Source: Caldilineales bacterium
GTDB taxonomy: Bacteria; Chloroflexota; Anaerolineae; Caldilineales; Caldilineaceae
DNA: 64,000 nucleotides
Assembly: GCA_012271135.1 (NCBI GenBank)
Contig: JAAXGZ010000118.1
Coordinates: 1-64,000, forward strand
Direction of reading: 5' to 3'
In this document: positions 51,180-61,171 of the stretch, in pieces
Layout: each line of letters begins with the position of its first letter
How positions within the stretch are numbered: position 1 is the first letter of the stretch
Position numbers and translations under genes: made by a program
Notes under the pieces: model-generated
Databases searched by the model: none
What the model was told of the DNA's origin: nothing
What the model saw: the letters and a program-made list of their open reading frames with translations, nothing else

Positions 51180-51891
51180 TGCTTCCTTGGCGCGGTCTTG
51201 GCCTGTAGAAGTCAAACGGGCCGTCTTGGCCCGCAAGCGGAAGTCAGTGTCGAGAAAAGCAGTCTGTGCTTAGTCTGGGACCGGACCTGCTTCGAAGATT
51301 GGTTTCCACTGCACTTCCGCCACGCTGGCAAGAGTGCCAACTGCCAGATGGGCTTCCCGGCTTCCGTCGGGTTCCTGTGGGGCCGTACTACCGGACTGGC
51401 GAGCCGGCGCGGCTGTGGGAGATAGGTCGGCCGCCCGACACACCCTTCTGCTGGAGCCGCGTCAGTTCATCAAGGCGGTGGGGGATCGCGATCCCGTGGC
51501 TACATGGGTTGGGGTGGGTCCGTTCGTGAACTGGATGAATCAACCACTGGACTCGGAGGCGAAGGAAAGGGGCACGACACGGGAACCCACTTGTCGAGTC
51601 CTTCGGTGTAGCACTTCGACTGGTCTCCCCTTGAGGGAATGTTCGACCGGTTGCGCCTCCGACGATCCCGACCACGGATCCATCGGCGCAGAGAAGGCAG
51701 TGAGCGTACCGGGACCGGATTTCCGTGTTCTTCTTCGACTTTCGCGGACAATCTCGAACTGCTCTGTCTGGATATTCATGGACGTGAAGTCCTGCATCAC
51801 CCATCCACAGGCTTCCGGTTACCGATCGATCTCCGTGCGGGCTCGCCGTGCAGGGGGTAGTGACACGCGGACATGCTTTAGTACGAGAGCA

Positions 51892-52179
51892 TCATGCCGC
51901 TACAAACCGCTCCACCGCAATCTTCTCGGCACGGTCGCGGGCCTTCCAGAGATCGTAGGCCATCTGCATGCCCAGCCAGGTCTCCGGCGTCGATCCGAAG
52001 GCCTTCGACAACCGGATCGCCATCTCCACTGAAACCCCTGTGCGCCCGTTTACCAACTCTGATAGGGCCTGTCGAGTGACACCCAATCCCTCGGCGGCCT
52101 GAGTCACGGTCAAACCGAGGGGTTCGAGGCACTGCCGCTTCACGATTCCACCCGGGTGAGGCGGATTCTGCATTGCCAT
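51892..52179 (-). CDS. higA: HigA-type XRE antitoxin
   Basis: MAMQNPPHPGGIVKRQCLEPLGLTVTQAAEGLGVTRQALSELVNGRTGVSVEMAIRLSKAFGSTPETWLGMQMAYDLWKA. Confidence 0.93.
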   Translation of the reverse strand: MAMQNPPHPGGIVKRQCLEPLGLTVTQAAEGLGVTRQALSELVNGRTGVSVEMAIRLSKAFGSTPETWLGMQMAYDLWKARDRAEKIAVERFVAA

Positions 52180-52192
52180 GACCAGCTTCTCC

Positions 52193-52474
52193 TCAGTGAC
52201 AGTCCATGTAGTCGACATCGACCGCCGCGTTGTCCTCGAACCGGAATGTCACGCGCCAGTTGCCGGATACCGATACCGCGTAATGCCCTTTCAGTGGGGC
52301 CTTGAGCGCATGTAGCCGGAAGCCCGGCAAATTCATTCCCTCCGGCCCCCGGCTGTGATCGAGTGCTGCCAAGATGTCCTGCAATTTGGCTACGTGCTCC
52401 GGTGCCACTCGTCGTGTCGTCCTGCCCTCGCAGAGCGCCTTCAAGCCACGGTGGCGGAACGATGCGATCATCAA
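52193..52474 (-). CDS. higB: HigB-type RelE superfamily toxin
   Basis: MIASFRHRGLKALCEG...HVAKLQDILAALDHSRGPEGMNLPGFRLHALKAPLKGHYAVSVSGNWRVTFRFEDNAAVDVDYMDCH; directly upstream of higA. Confidence 0.93.
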   Translation of the reverse strand: MMIASFRHRGLKALCEGRTTRRVAPEHVAKLQDILAALDHSRGPEGMNLPGFRLHALKAPLKGHYAVSVSGNWRVTFRFEDNAAVDVDYMDCH

Positions 52475-52681
52475 CCCATTCTAGATTGTCGCCTGTCAAT
52501 TGACAAATTGCACCTGGAGGTTTTTGGGCACTCGCCGGTTGGGATATTCCGTTCCCGGCCCTTGAGGAAGGTATTTCAAGGAACCTTCCAGTGACCGCTC
52601 CGGGGCTGGAGAACCGGGACGGCAGGTCTTCGCTGGTCGGCGGAGCTGGGGAGATAACGGGGCCGAGGTTTCAGCGGACGC

Positions 52682-53539
52682 TCACCCCTTGACACCGGTG
52701 AAGCTGATGCCCTCGATGAAGGTTCGCTGGGCGAAGAAGAAAACGACGATCATCGGCAAGGTGAACATGGTTGCGGCCGCCATCAGCAGAGCCCACTCCG
52801 CACCGTACTGGGAAAAGAAGAGCCGGAGGCCCACCGACAGGGTGAACTTGTCCGGGTCGCGCAGGAAAACCAGCGGATTGATGTAGTCGTGCCAGCCCCA
52901 CATGAAGTCGAAGATGGCAATCGTGATGATGGCCGGCTTCGACAGGGGAGCCACGATGCGCCAGAAAATCATCAGTTCGTTGGCGCCGTCCACCCGCGCG
53001 GCATCGTCCAGGTCGCGAGGGAAGGTCAGCATGAACTGCCGGACCAGGAAGACGAAGAAGGCGTTGCCGAAAAAGGCCGGCACGATCAGCGGGGCGAAGG
53101 TCTCCAGCCATCCCCACTTGCTGTAGGTGATGAAGAGTGGGATGAAGCGCACCTGTGCGGGCAGCATCATGGTCGCGATCACGATGATGAACACGATGTC
53201 CCGGCCCGGCCAGTCGATGCGCGCGAACCCGTAGCCGATAAAGACGTTGGAGAGCACAGCGCCGGTCATCAGGCCCACGGCATAGATGAAGGTATTGGCC
53301 AGGTAGCGCAGGAAGCGGATCGATTCGATGGCGTCCGGATAGTTGGTAAAGGCAAACGTCTTCGGGATCAGGCGCACCGGGATCTCGAAGATTTCGGCAC
53401 TGGGCTTGAGCGACGAGCTGACCATCCAGAGGAAAGGCAGCATGAAGATGATCCCGAAGAAGATCAGGGACAGGTGTGCTCCCAGCCGCTGACTGACGAG
53501 CGACCAGTCAGTGCTGCGACGGGCCACGGCGGCGGTCAT
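52682..53539 (-). CDS. Carbohydrate ABC transporter permease (MalG-like)
   Basis: FGIIFMLPFLWMVSSSLKPSAEIFEIPVRLIPKTFAFTNY; MMLPAQVRFIPLFITYSKWGWLETFAPLIVPAFF; DLDDAARVDGANELMIFWRIVAPLSKPA (EAA loop). Confidence 0.92.
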   Translation of the reverse strand: MTAAVARRSTDWSLVSQRLGAHLSLIFFGIIFMLPFLWMVSSSLKPSAEIFEIPVRLIPKTFAFTNYPDAIESIRFLRYLANTFIYAVGLMTGAVLSNVFIGYGFARIDWPGRDIVFIIVIATMMLPAQVRFIPLFITYSKWGWLETFAPLIVPAFFGNAFFVFLVRQFMLTFPRDLDDAARVDGANELMIFWRIVAPLSKPAIITIAIFDFMWGWHDYINPLVFLRDPDKFTLSVGLRLFFSQYGAEWALLMAAATMFTLPMIVVFFFAQRTFIEGISFTGVKG

Positions 53540-53542
53540 GGG

Positions 53543-54487
53543 TCAGCGCTCGTAGTGGACAAAGTTCCGGGAGCCGTAGAACATGAAGATGGTCAGCACC
53601 AGGATGACTACGAACAGGATCCAGGCCATGGCGGAGGCAAAGCCCATCTTGAGCCGTTCGAAGGCCACGCGGTAGAGCTGGTAGCCGAATAGCAGGGTCG
53701 CCTTGTTGGGGCCGCCCCCGGTCATGATCTCCGGCGCCGCGATGGACTGGAAGGAGAAGATGGTCATGGTGATCACGTTGAAGAGCATCTGCGGGGTGAG
53801 CAGAGGGAGCGTGATCGCCCACATCTTGCGCCAGGGATTGGCTCCGTCGATGGAGGCCGCCTCGTACAGGTGCTGTGGGATTTCCTTCAGGCCCGCCAGG
53901 TAGATCAACACGGCACGGCCACTGCCCCAGACCGAGACAATGACCAGCGAAAACAGCGCAGTCTTCTCCGAGGCCAGCCAGTTCGGCCCATCGATGCCGA
54001 TCCGCGCCAGAATGCCGTTGACCAGACCGTGGCTGGGATTCAGGATCCAGACCCAGGTCAGGCTGGCGGCCACGACAGGCACCATGACGGGCAGGTAGAA
54101 CACCGTGCGGTAGAGCGAAAGGCCGCGCACGTTCATGTTGAGCAGCATCGCGATGAACACGTCGAAGACTGTGGCCAGGCCGACCAGCATCGCGACGTAG
54201 CGGAAGGTCACCCGCATCGACTTCCACGAGTCTTCGCGGCCCTGAAACAGATCCGCGTAGTTGGACCAACCTACCAGATTGGGCGAGCGGTTGATGATGT
54301 TGAAGTCGGTGAAGCTGTAGTAGAGGGACGCGATCACCGGGTAGGCCGTGAAGGCCACGAAGCCGATGAGCCAAGGCGAAATGAAGAGGATGCCCCAAAG
54401 CAGGCGCCTGCGGGTGACCGGACTCATATGGCGCAGCCCCGGTCCGCGCCGGGGCTGCGTCGCCTGCAGTTGCGGAATGGCGGACAC
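53543..54487 (-). CDS. Sugar ABC transporter permease (MalF-like)
   Basis: GILFISPWLIGFVAFTAYPVIASLYYSFTDFNI; HLYEAASIDGANPWRKMWAITLPLLTPQMLFN. Confidence 0.92.
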   Translation of the reverse strand: MSAIPQLQATQPRRGPGLRHMSPVTRRRLLWGILFISPWLIGFVAFTAYPVIASLYYSFTDFNIINRSPNLVGWSNYADLFQGREDSWKSMRVTFRYVAMLVGLATVFDVFIAMLLNMNVRGLSLYRTVFYLPVMVPVVAASLTWVWILNPSHGLVNGILARIGIDGPNWLASEKTALFSLVIVSVWGSGRAVLIYLAGLKEIPQHLYEAASIDGANPWRKMWAITLPLLTPQMLFNVITMTIFSFQSIAAPEIMTGGGPNKATLLFGYQLYRVAFERLKMGFASAMAWILFVVILVLTIFMFYGSRNFVHYER

Positions 54488-54583
54488 GTCGGAGGAATTC
54501 CCTGTGGGAAGTTCAAAGGCGCGGCCAGACGGGGCGCGGGTTCAGTTCCCGTGCCCCGTCCGGATCCGAACGTTGCAGTTAAG

Positions 54584-55969
54584 TCAGGCGGCCGAGGCCA
54601 GCTTGTCGTTGACCTCCTGCTGGACCCGTTCCTGGATTCCGGCCAGAGCGTCTGCCGGGCTCACGCCCTCGTAGCCCATAGCATCTACCGCCTCGTGAAA
54701 CTGTCCGGCCATGTAGCCCACGCCTGGCATGGAGGGCACGGCCCAGGCATACGGCAGGATCTCGTCGCGGGCATAGGGCAGCCAATCGGCTGCCGCCGCC
54801 TCGATCTCTGGATCCGTGGCATTGGAAATGCGCGAAGGGGTCACAGAGTCGGGCACGGCTTTGTTGAGGGCCACCCACTTGGACGAGCTCATGAATGAGC
54901 AGAAGGCATAGCCTCCCTCCACATTGGCGGCCCCGGACGGGACGAAGTAGAGGTTGGCTTGCAGTTTCCCGGGCTTGCCGTTGGTGGCGGTCGAGGGGCT
55001 CGGCACTTTGGTCACGTCGAAGTTCAGGTCTGGTCCGTACTCGCCTACATCGTTGTAGAGCCAGGAACCGATCTGCCAGGTGGCAATCTGTCCGGTGTAG
55101 TACAGGCCGTCGGGAGAGTTGCGGCCGAAGCCGTTGCCACCGTAGGTAGTCCTGAACGCAGCGATGTTCTCGATGCCGTATTCATTGGCGTAGCCGTTGT
55201 ACCACTCCAGCAGGGCCAAAGCTTCCGGCGACTCCAGCGTGACCTCGCCCGTATCCTCGTTCCACACCGAGGCGCCGAAGGCGCCCAGCCAGTTGTGGGG
55301 ATCCGCACTGGGGATATGAGGAATGAAGCCGATGCGGGTCAGAGTACCGTCCGCGTCGGTCTCGTTCATGGTCCGGCCGATCTCCTCCCAGCCCTCCAGG
55401 GAGTCCGGGACGTTCTCGGGATCAAAGCCCGCCTCGGCGATCCGGTCCTTGTTGTAGAAGAAGAGCTGCACAATCGTGGAGATGCTCATGGCGTAGAACC
55501 GGCCCTGGAACTGCATCTGCTTCCAGGTGGCAGGCCAGTAGTCGTCCTCGGGCACCCCCTCGGCGTGGACATAGTCCGTGATGTCCGTGAGGGCGCCAAT
55601 GGGAGCATCCTCGGCCACGATCCAGGCCCAGCCACGGTACGAGTCCGGGGGCGTGCCGGCCGCGGTGTTCGTGATCACGTTGTTGTGCAGTTCGCCCCAC
55701 GGGACAATCACGTGTTCCGTCGTATATTGGGGGTTCTCTTCTGCGAACCGGTCGACGGCGCCCTGCATGGCATCCGCCATGCGGCCTTGGCCGAAGCCGG
55801 TCCAGATCAACACGCTGGAGGGTTCCATGGCACCGGCATCATCGGTGTCCATCGTCCCATCGCTCGCGGCCGGGGCGGCACATGCCGCCAGAGCCGCCGA
55901 TACGGCTGCCAATCCCGAGGCCTGCAGGAAGCGACGGCGCGATAAGAAATTCGAGCCTCTGTCCGTCAT
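54584..55969 (-). CDS. Extracellular sugar-binding protein, Tat/lipoprotein signal
   Basis: MTDRGSNFLSRRRFLQASGLAAVSAALAACAAPAAS (RRxFL + lipobox); ESP1-type binding-protein body. Confidence 0.9.
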   Translation of the reverse strand: MTDRGSNFLSRRRFLQASGLAAVSAALAACAAPAASDGTMDTDDAGAMEPSSVLIWTGFGQGRMADAMQGAVDRFAEENPQYTTEHVIVPWGELHNNVITNTAAGTPPDSYRGWAWIVAEDAPIGALTDITDYVHAEGVPEDDYWPATWKQMQFQGRFYAMSISTIVQLFFYNKDRIAEAGFDPENVPDSLEGWEEIGRTMNETDADGTLTRIGFIPHIPSADPHNWLGAFGASVWNEDTGEVTLESPEALALLEWYNGYANEYGIENIAAFRTTYGGNGFGRNSPDGLYYTGQIATWQIGSWLYNDVGEYGPDLNFDVTKVPSPSTATNGKPGKLQANLYFVPSGAANVEGGYAFCSFMSSSKWVALNKAVPDSVTPSRISNATDPEIEAAAADWLPYARDEILPYAWAVPSMPGVGYMAGQFHEAVDAMGYEGVSPADALAGIQERVQQEVNDKLASAA

Positions 55970-56011
55970 GGTTGGTTCTCCTGAAAGGATGCGCGCGGCT
56001 TCCGTTTTCGT

Positions 56012-56039
56012 AGTACTCAGCCACCGGTGGCTGAGTACT
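56012..56039. promoter_or_regulatory. 28-bp perfect palindrome upstream of the sugar ABC operon (candidate operator)
   Basis: AGTACTCAGCCACCGGTGGCTGAGTACT, perfect with no spacer, 43 bp upstream of the binding-protein start codon. Confidence 0.6.
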
Positions 56040-56206
56040 TTGGTCAGTGGGAAACAGGAAGCAGGGTCCGATTGTACAATGACGCCCAAAGGGGCGTATC
56101 GGGTCGGGATGGTGAGGGGACCGCATGCGGTCCACCTGCCTGCGCGAACCGGCCGGCAGCGGCTTGCCGCGGTTGTTGGGGACGATCACCGACGGGAGAA
56201 CATGCG

Positions 56207-57019
56207 ATGGCGACAGCGGTCACCCGCGCACAGCGGGAGCAGTACGAGGAAGACGGCTACTACATTGAGCGCGGGTTGCTTGAGCCGGACCAGGTGGCGC
56301 TGCTGGCACGGGAGGTCAAGGACGCCATTGCCAGCGGCACGGACGGCATCAACTTCGACAACACGCGCATGGACGGCAAGACGCTGAAGGGATCCGGCAT
56401 GTACCGCAAGCTGGCCTTGCTGGGACGGCGCAATCCGCTGGTCTGGGACACCTACTATGCTCATCCCGGAGTGATCGCCATCAATCGGGCTTTTCTGGGC
56501 GACGAAGTCATGCTGTGGTTCGATTCAATCTTCACCAAGCCCGCGCGGGTGGGCGAAGCCACGCCCTGGCACCAGGACATTGGTCTGTGGACCCAGACCC
56601 CGCCGCAGAAGAAGCACAAGCCCCACTATCGGGATGCGCTGACCATCTGGATGGCCATCGACCGGGCCGACCGCAGCAACGGCTGCCTGCAGGTTGTGCC
56701 CGGCAGCCACAAGGGGCCCGTGGTGGAACATGTGCGGTATTCGGACAGCATCCATGTCGAGTTGCCCCGGGATCAAGTGGCGGACATCCGGATGGATCAC
56801 ATTGAGCTGGAGGCGGGGGACGCCATCGTCTGGCATGCCCATCTCTGGCACTACAGTCCCGTCAACCTCAGTGACCGGAATCGGCTGGGCATCGCCCAGG
56901 TGACCCTGAGTGCCGAGGATGCCGCCGCGACCGGCAAGCACAACCTGCCGGTACTGGTGCGTGGCGGCGCCGGCCAGCCGGCGCCGGCCCTGGAAGCGGA
57001 GCGTTCCGCCCCCGGCTAA
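56207..57019 (+). CDS. Phytanoyl-CoA dioxygenase (PhyH) family protein
   Basis: EQYEEDGYYIERGLLEPDQVALLAREV; TPWHQDIGLW; NGCLQVVPGSHKGPVVEH; AGDAIVWHAHLWHYSPVNLSDRNRLGIAQVTL. Confidence 0.92.
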   Translation: MATAVTRAQREQYEEDGYYIERGLLEPDQVALLAREVKDAIASGTDGINFDNTRMDGKTLKGSGMYRKLALLGRRNPLVWDTYYAHPGVIAINRAFLGDEVMLWFDSIFTKPARVGEATPWHQDIGLWTQTPPQKKHKPHYRDALTIWMAIDRADRSNGCLQVVPGSHKGPVVEHVRYSDSIHVELPRDQVADIRMDHIELEAGDAIVWHAHLWHYSPVNLSDRNRLGIAQVTLSAEDAAATGKHNLPVLVRGGAGQPAPALEAERSAPG

Positions 57020-57247
57020 CGCCGCCCGGTCCGGCCGCCGGGCTTGCGGGAGATGTCCACCCTGGAGGAGTCGACATACGCGGCCGCCGGACGGCATCCT
57101 CTAGGATTAGGGCACTGACTAGGATTGGTTGCTGCATGAAACCGCTTTTCAGTCTTGTCAAATTCCGATGAACAACTGCCGTCTGCACCGGTGGCAGGAT
57201 TCCCGTTGTCATCCATGCATGGGCGGCCAGATAGGTGAGAGTTCCAG

Positions 57248-59182
57248 GTGTCCATCGTCAGACACGAGTTGTCGCTACACACCTCGTTTTTCAAGTCCCT
57301 GCGCAAGCTGGGCCGCAACGAACAGGATGAGATCCCGGACTTCCTGAACAGGGTCCGGTTCGATCGGCACGGCGGCAAGCTCAATCTCAAGAAGCTGCGG
57401 CACAACGAGTTCCACACGGCGCGGGTGACCAAGTCCGTGCGTTGTGTTCTGCATTGGCCGCCGGATGGCGGTCATCTGTCCCTCTTCTACGTGGGACAGC
57501 ACGATCATGCCGAACGCTGGTTCAACCGGCACCGTTTGGGCACGTCCCTGCGCACCGGGGTGGCGGGCAGGGTCGCGCCGGATCGCCGGATTGCGGCGAT
57601 GAGCGATCTGGAGAGCCTGCTGGACCGGGAGGATCGCCAGCACTTCTGGCATGTGGACGACGAAGACCTCCTGCACCGGATGCTTGAGACCCCGGACCAG
57701 TTGTGGCGCGTCTATCTGGATCCGCGTCAGCGGGAACTGGTGGAAACCGACGCGGACGGTCCCATGCGGGTGTTGGGCGGCGCCGGCACCGGCAAGACGG
57801 TGGTGGTCATGCACCGGGCCGTGTGGCTGGCCCGGAACATGGCGGCGAACCCCGGGGACCGCATTCTGTTCCTGACCAACAATAGCAATTTGGCGGCCGA
57901 AATCAGTCGGGATCTGCGGACCTTGGTTTCCGACGCGGAGGTGCTTGAGCGGATCGAGGTCACCAATCTCGACCAGTGGGTCGAGCGGTTCCTCAAGGCC
58001 CGGCGCTGCGACTTGCAGATTCTGAACGGCCGCACCCAGCAGAAGGACCAGCTCTGGCGGAAGGCCTGCGACAAGGTGGAAGTCGACCGGTTCTGGTCGC
58101 AGGAACTGCTGAAGAAGGAGTTCGAGCAGGTGGTCCTGGTCCAGGGCATCCATACCCTGGAGGAATACTTGGAGGCGGACCGCAGCGGCCGCGGCATCGC
58201 CCTCACGGAGGCACACCGGGTGGAACTCTGGCCCGCCTTCGAGTTCTACCGGGAGAGTCTGCGCAATCGCCGGCTGGTGGAACGGGAGGATGCCTATCGC
58301 GAGGCCCGGTTGCGCGTCGAAGCGGACTGGACCGGGTTGCCCTATGTGGCGGTTGTGGTCGACGAGGCGCAGAACTTCGGGTTTGACGCCTTCAAGCTGT
58401 TTCGCGCCCTTTCCTTGGCCGGTACCGCGGACTCCGACCGGAAGCGGGAGTGCAATCGGCTTTTCATCACCGGCGATGCCCATCAGCGCATCCACCGGGT
58501 CAAGGTGAACCTGGGGCGCTGCGGCATCGACGTCAAAGGCCGTAGTCACCGGCTCGAGCTGATATACCGCACCACCAACTCCATCTACACCGTGGCGGCC
58601 CATGTGCTGGGGGATGGGCACTATGACGATCTCAACGGTCAGGTCGACACGCTGCAGGGATACCGCAGCCTCTATGACGGTCCCTTTCCCTATTGGGAGA
58701 CCTACGCGGATGTCGAGGAAGAGGGGGCCGGCATCATCGTGGACTGGATCAAGCACCTTCAGCACAAGGACGACTTGGGGCGGGACGACTTCTGCCTGCT
58801 GGCCCGGACGGTGTCCCGCGTGAAGGCCTGGGAACGGGCACTGAAGCAGAAGGGGCTCGACGTGTACTGCCTGCGTTCGGGCGGGGCCGACACGGGCCAC
58901 GGCAGTTCCGTGCGTCTGGCCACCGCCAACAAGCTCGAAGGCTTGGAGTATCCTGCGATCGCCGTCCTGGATGCGGACAGTGCCAGCTACCCCCTGCATC
59001 AGGAGATGCAGTCGGTGACGTCGGAGGCGGAACGGGTGGAGCAGTACAAGCAGGAGCGTTCGCTGCTGCATGTGGTATGCACCCGTGCCCGCAATCATTT
59101 GCTAATCTGCACCCGGGGCCCGATTTCGCCGTTTCTGGAAGGCGTGTTCGAGCCGGGCCGGAACGGGTTTGCCCGGCACTGA
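57248..59182 (+). CDS. RelE/ParE-like domain fused to UvrD/Rep-like SF1 helicase (intact Walker motifs)
   Basis: N-term LSLHTSFFKSLRKLGRNEQDEIPDFLNRVR...LNLKKLRHNEFHTARVTKSVRCVLHWPPDGGHLSLFYVGQHDHAERWFNRH; Walker A VLGGAGTGKTVVVMHRA; Walker B VAVVVDEAQNFG; ITGDAHQRIH; YRTTNSIY; LLHVVCTRARNHLLICT. Confidence 0.85.
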   Translation: MSIVRHELSLHTSFFKSLRKLGRNEQDEIPDFLNRVRFDRHGGKLNLKKLRHNEFHTARVTKSVRCVLHWPPDGGHLSLFYVGQHDHAERWFNRHRLGTSLRTGVAGRVAPDRRIAAMSDLESLLDREDRQHFWHVDDEDLLHRMLETPDQLWRVYLDPRQRELVETDADGPMRVLGGAGTGKTVVVMHRAVWLARNMAANPGDRILFLTNNSNLAAEISRDLRTLVSDAEVLERIEVTNLDQWVERFLKARRCDLQILNGRTQQKDQLWRKACDKVEVDRFWSQELLKKEFEQVVLVQGIHTLEEYLEADRSGRGIALTEAHRVELWPAFEFYRESLRNRRLVEREDAYREARLRVEADWTGLPYVAVVVDEAQNFGFDAFKLFRALSLAGTADSDRKRECNRLFITGDAHQRIHRVKVNLGRCGIDVKGRSHRLELIYRTTNSIYTVAAHVLGDGHYDDLNGQVDTLQGYRSLYDGPFPYWETYADVEEEGAGIIVDWIKHLQHKDDLGRDDFCLLARTVSRVKAWERALKQKGLDVYCLRSGGADTGHGSSVRLATANKLEGLEYPAIAVLDADSASYPLHQEMQSVTSEAERVEQYKQERSLLHVVCTRARNHLLICTRGPISPFLEGVFEPGRNGFARH

Positions 59183-59311
59183 CGAATCCCTGCGTCCAGC
59201 TCACGCCCGGCCGCGGTCTGCGGACGGGCAATCCTCCGCTGATTCGCCAACAGGCGCAGTGACATCCCGTCGCGGTCTCCCACTCTACTCCATTCCGTCG
59301 ATGGCGTTGCA

Positions 59312-61171
59312 ATGCAAAGAAACTCACGAAAGATCAGCCTTCACAAGGACTTGTGGACCAAGGCCAACTTGACACCGAAGGAGGTCTCGAGAATCGAGGC
59401 TACGCTGTGCCAACTGCACGGCAACGATACCGCCACGCCGGGCTTGAATCTGAAGCGGATCCAAGGTGCCGAGCCGCTGCGTTCGGTCCGTGTCACCGAC
59501 GATATCCGGATGGTTCTGCATCTGGCAGGAAACGAGATCATCGTCCTGCATGTGGACCGTCATGACAACGCCTACGAGTGGGCTCGAAACAACAATGGCC
59601 AAGACAGGCTGAAGAGCCTGACAAACCCCCAGAACCTCAGGCCGTACCCGTCGGGTAAGATTGCCTCCGGCCCTCAGCCAACCATGGCCGGGGATTCAAG
59701 GCCCTCCGGTTCATTCGCCAACCTGTCCGGGATCGGCATGTCCAAACCGGATTCCGAATCGAACGTCTCCGGTCGGGGACGGTGGATCAGGAATGATCGA
59801 TCTGCGGATTCCTCCGCCATGGTTGGCAAGCTCCTGGATGCGGCTTTGGAAGCCTGGCAGGAACCGGTGGCTGACCCCTCGACGGTCAAGCAACTGTACA
59901 GGGCCTACAGCGGCCCTGTGCTGGTATTGGGCGCGGCCGGAACCGACCAACTGCTCACCGCAGTAATCCGCAGTGTGTACTTGGCGGAACAATTTGCAGG
60001 GCTTGGTGAGCAGGTTCTCCTACTGACGGACTCCGTGTGCGCGTTTGAAAAGGCCGAACGGTTCCTGAAACTGTTGAGGGAGCGAGCCGAGGGCGAGCCA
60101 GACCCGAGATCGGCTGTGGAGGCCGTTGAAGTGTCCCTGTTCGATGGCTGGCTGGAATGTCAGGTTCAGGACATCGATGTCGAAGCTGCGAAGTCCGGGC
60201 GCGAGGCGCCGCCTACACAAGGGGGGGCGACCCGGGATGCTGCCTGTCGCCTGGTGCACCTGGGGCTGGAGGATGGCACCCTGTCCCCTACGACCGCGGC
60301 GGTGGTAGTGCTTGATTGCCAGAACCTTGGCCGACAGGCTGTGCGCCTGTGCCGGAAACTGGCCCTGACGACTGTTCCGAAGGCCGAGCGGTGGAACAAG
60401 AGCGAACTGGAACGGCTGTGCCTGATTGCGGATCCGTTCCAGCGTACAGGCGGCCCGCACCTGAATATTCAGGATTGTCAAGTCAGGCCGGCCAAGACCA
60501 TTCGGTTGCGACAGAGTGGCATTGTTGCGCAAGCGGTCATCGACACGGCGGTATCGGCGTTGACAGGACAGGAATTCGACGATCTGACGGGCGGGATTGC
60601 CACGCTGGACGGTTATCGCAGCATTGAGTCCGGCAGACAGCCGTCATTCCGCCGTTGCGCCAACACCAAGGAGGGAGCGCAACTGGTGGCGGACTGGCTG
60701 CACGAAGTGCAAGAAGCCGACGAGGAACTGAAACCCGGCCGGGTTTGCCTGGTGGCCCGGACCAACAACCGCATCAAGGATTGGCGCAAGGCCCTCCGTA
60801 AACTGGATGTGGAGACCCGACGCCTCAGGCACGACAGCGATGTCGCAAGTTCCACGGGCAAGGTTTGGGTGGCCAAACCCGAAGAGCTGGATCCCGAGTT
60901 GTACTTCCAGGGAGTTGCCTTTCTGGACGCGGACCGCAAGTCGTGGCCCCGCCGCAAAACCCTTCGCCAGGCCGTGGACGAAACCGACAGGGATGCGGCA
61001 GCGCGTCGCGAGCGCTCCCTGTTCTATCTGGCCTGCACCCGCGCCCGGAGATACTTGCTGTTCTGCAGCCAGGGACCGTTGGCACCTTGGCTGGAGACGT
61101 TGGCTCCGCCCGTGCCCGAATCCGAATCCGAGATCAAATCCTCCGCTTCACCTCCCGCGAGGTCCCAAGCC
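59312..61171 (+). CDS. RelE/ParE-like domain fused to degenerate UvrD-like helicase (Walker A and B lost); reads through in frame into the downstream dehydrogenase
   Basis: N-term LNLKRIQGAEPLRSVRVTDDIRMVLHLAGNEIIVLHVDRHDNAYEWARNN aligns with the preceding gene; VLGAAGTDQLLTAVIRS replaces GGAGTGKT; AVVVLDCQNLG replaces VVVDEAQNF; LFYLACTRARRYLLFCSQGPLAPWLE retained. Confidence 0.75.

Noticed and set aside
57275-59098. 607-aa minus-strand ORF over the RelE-helicase gene
   Set aside because: Shadow ORF; helicase motifs are on the plus strand.
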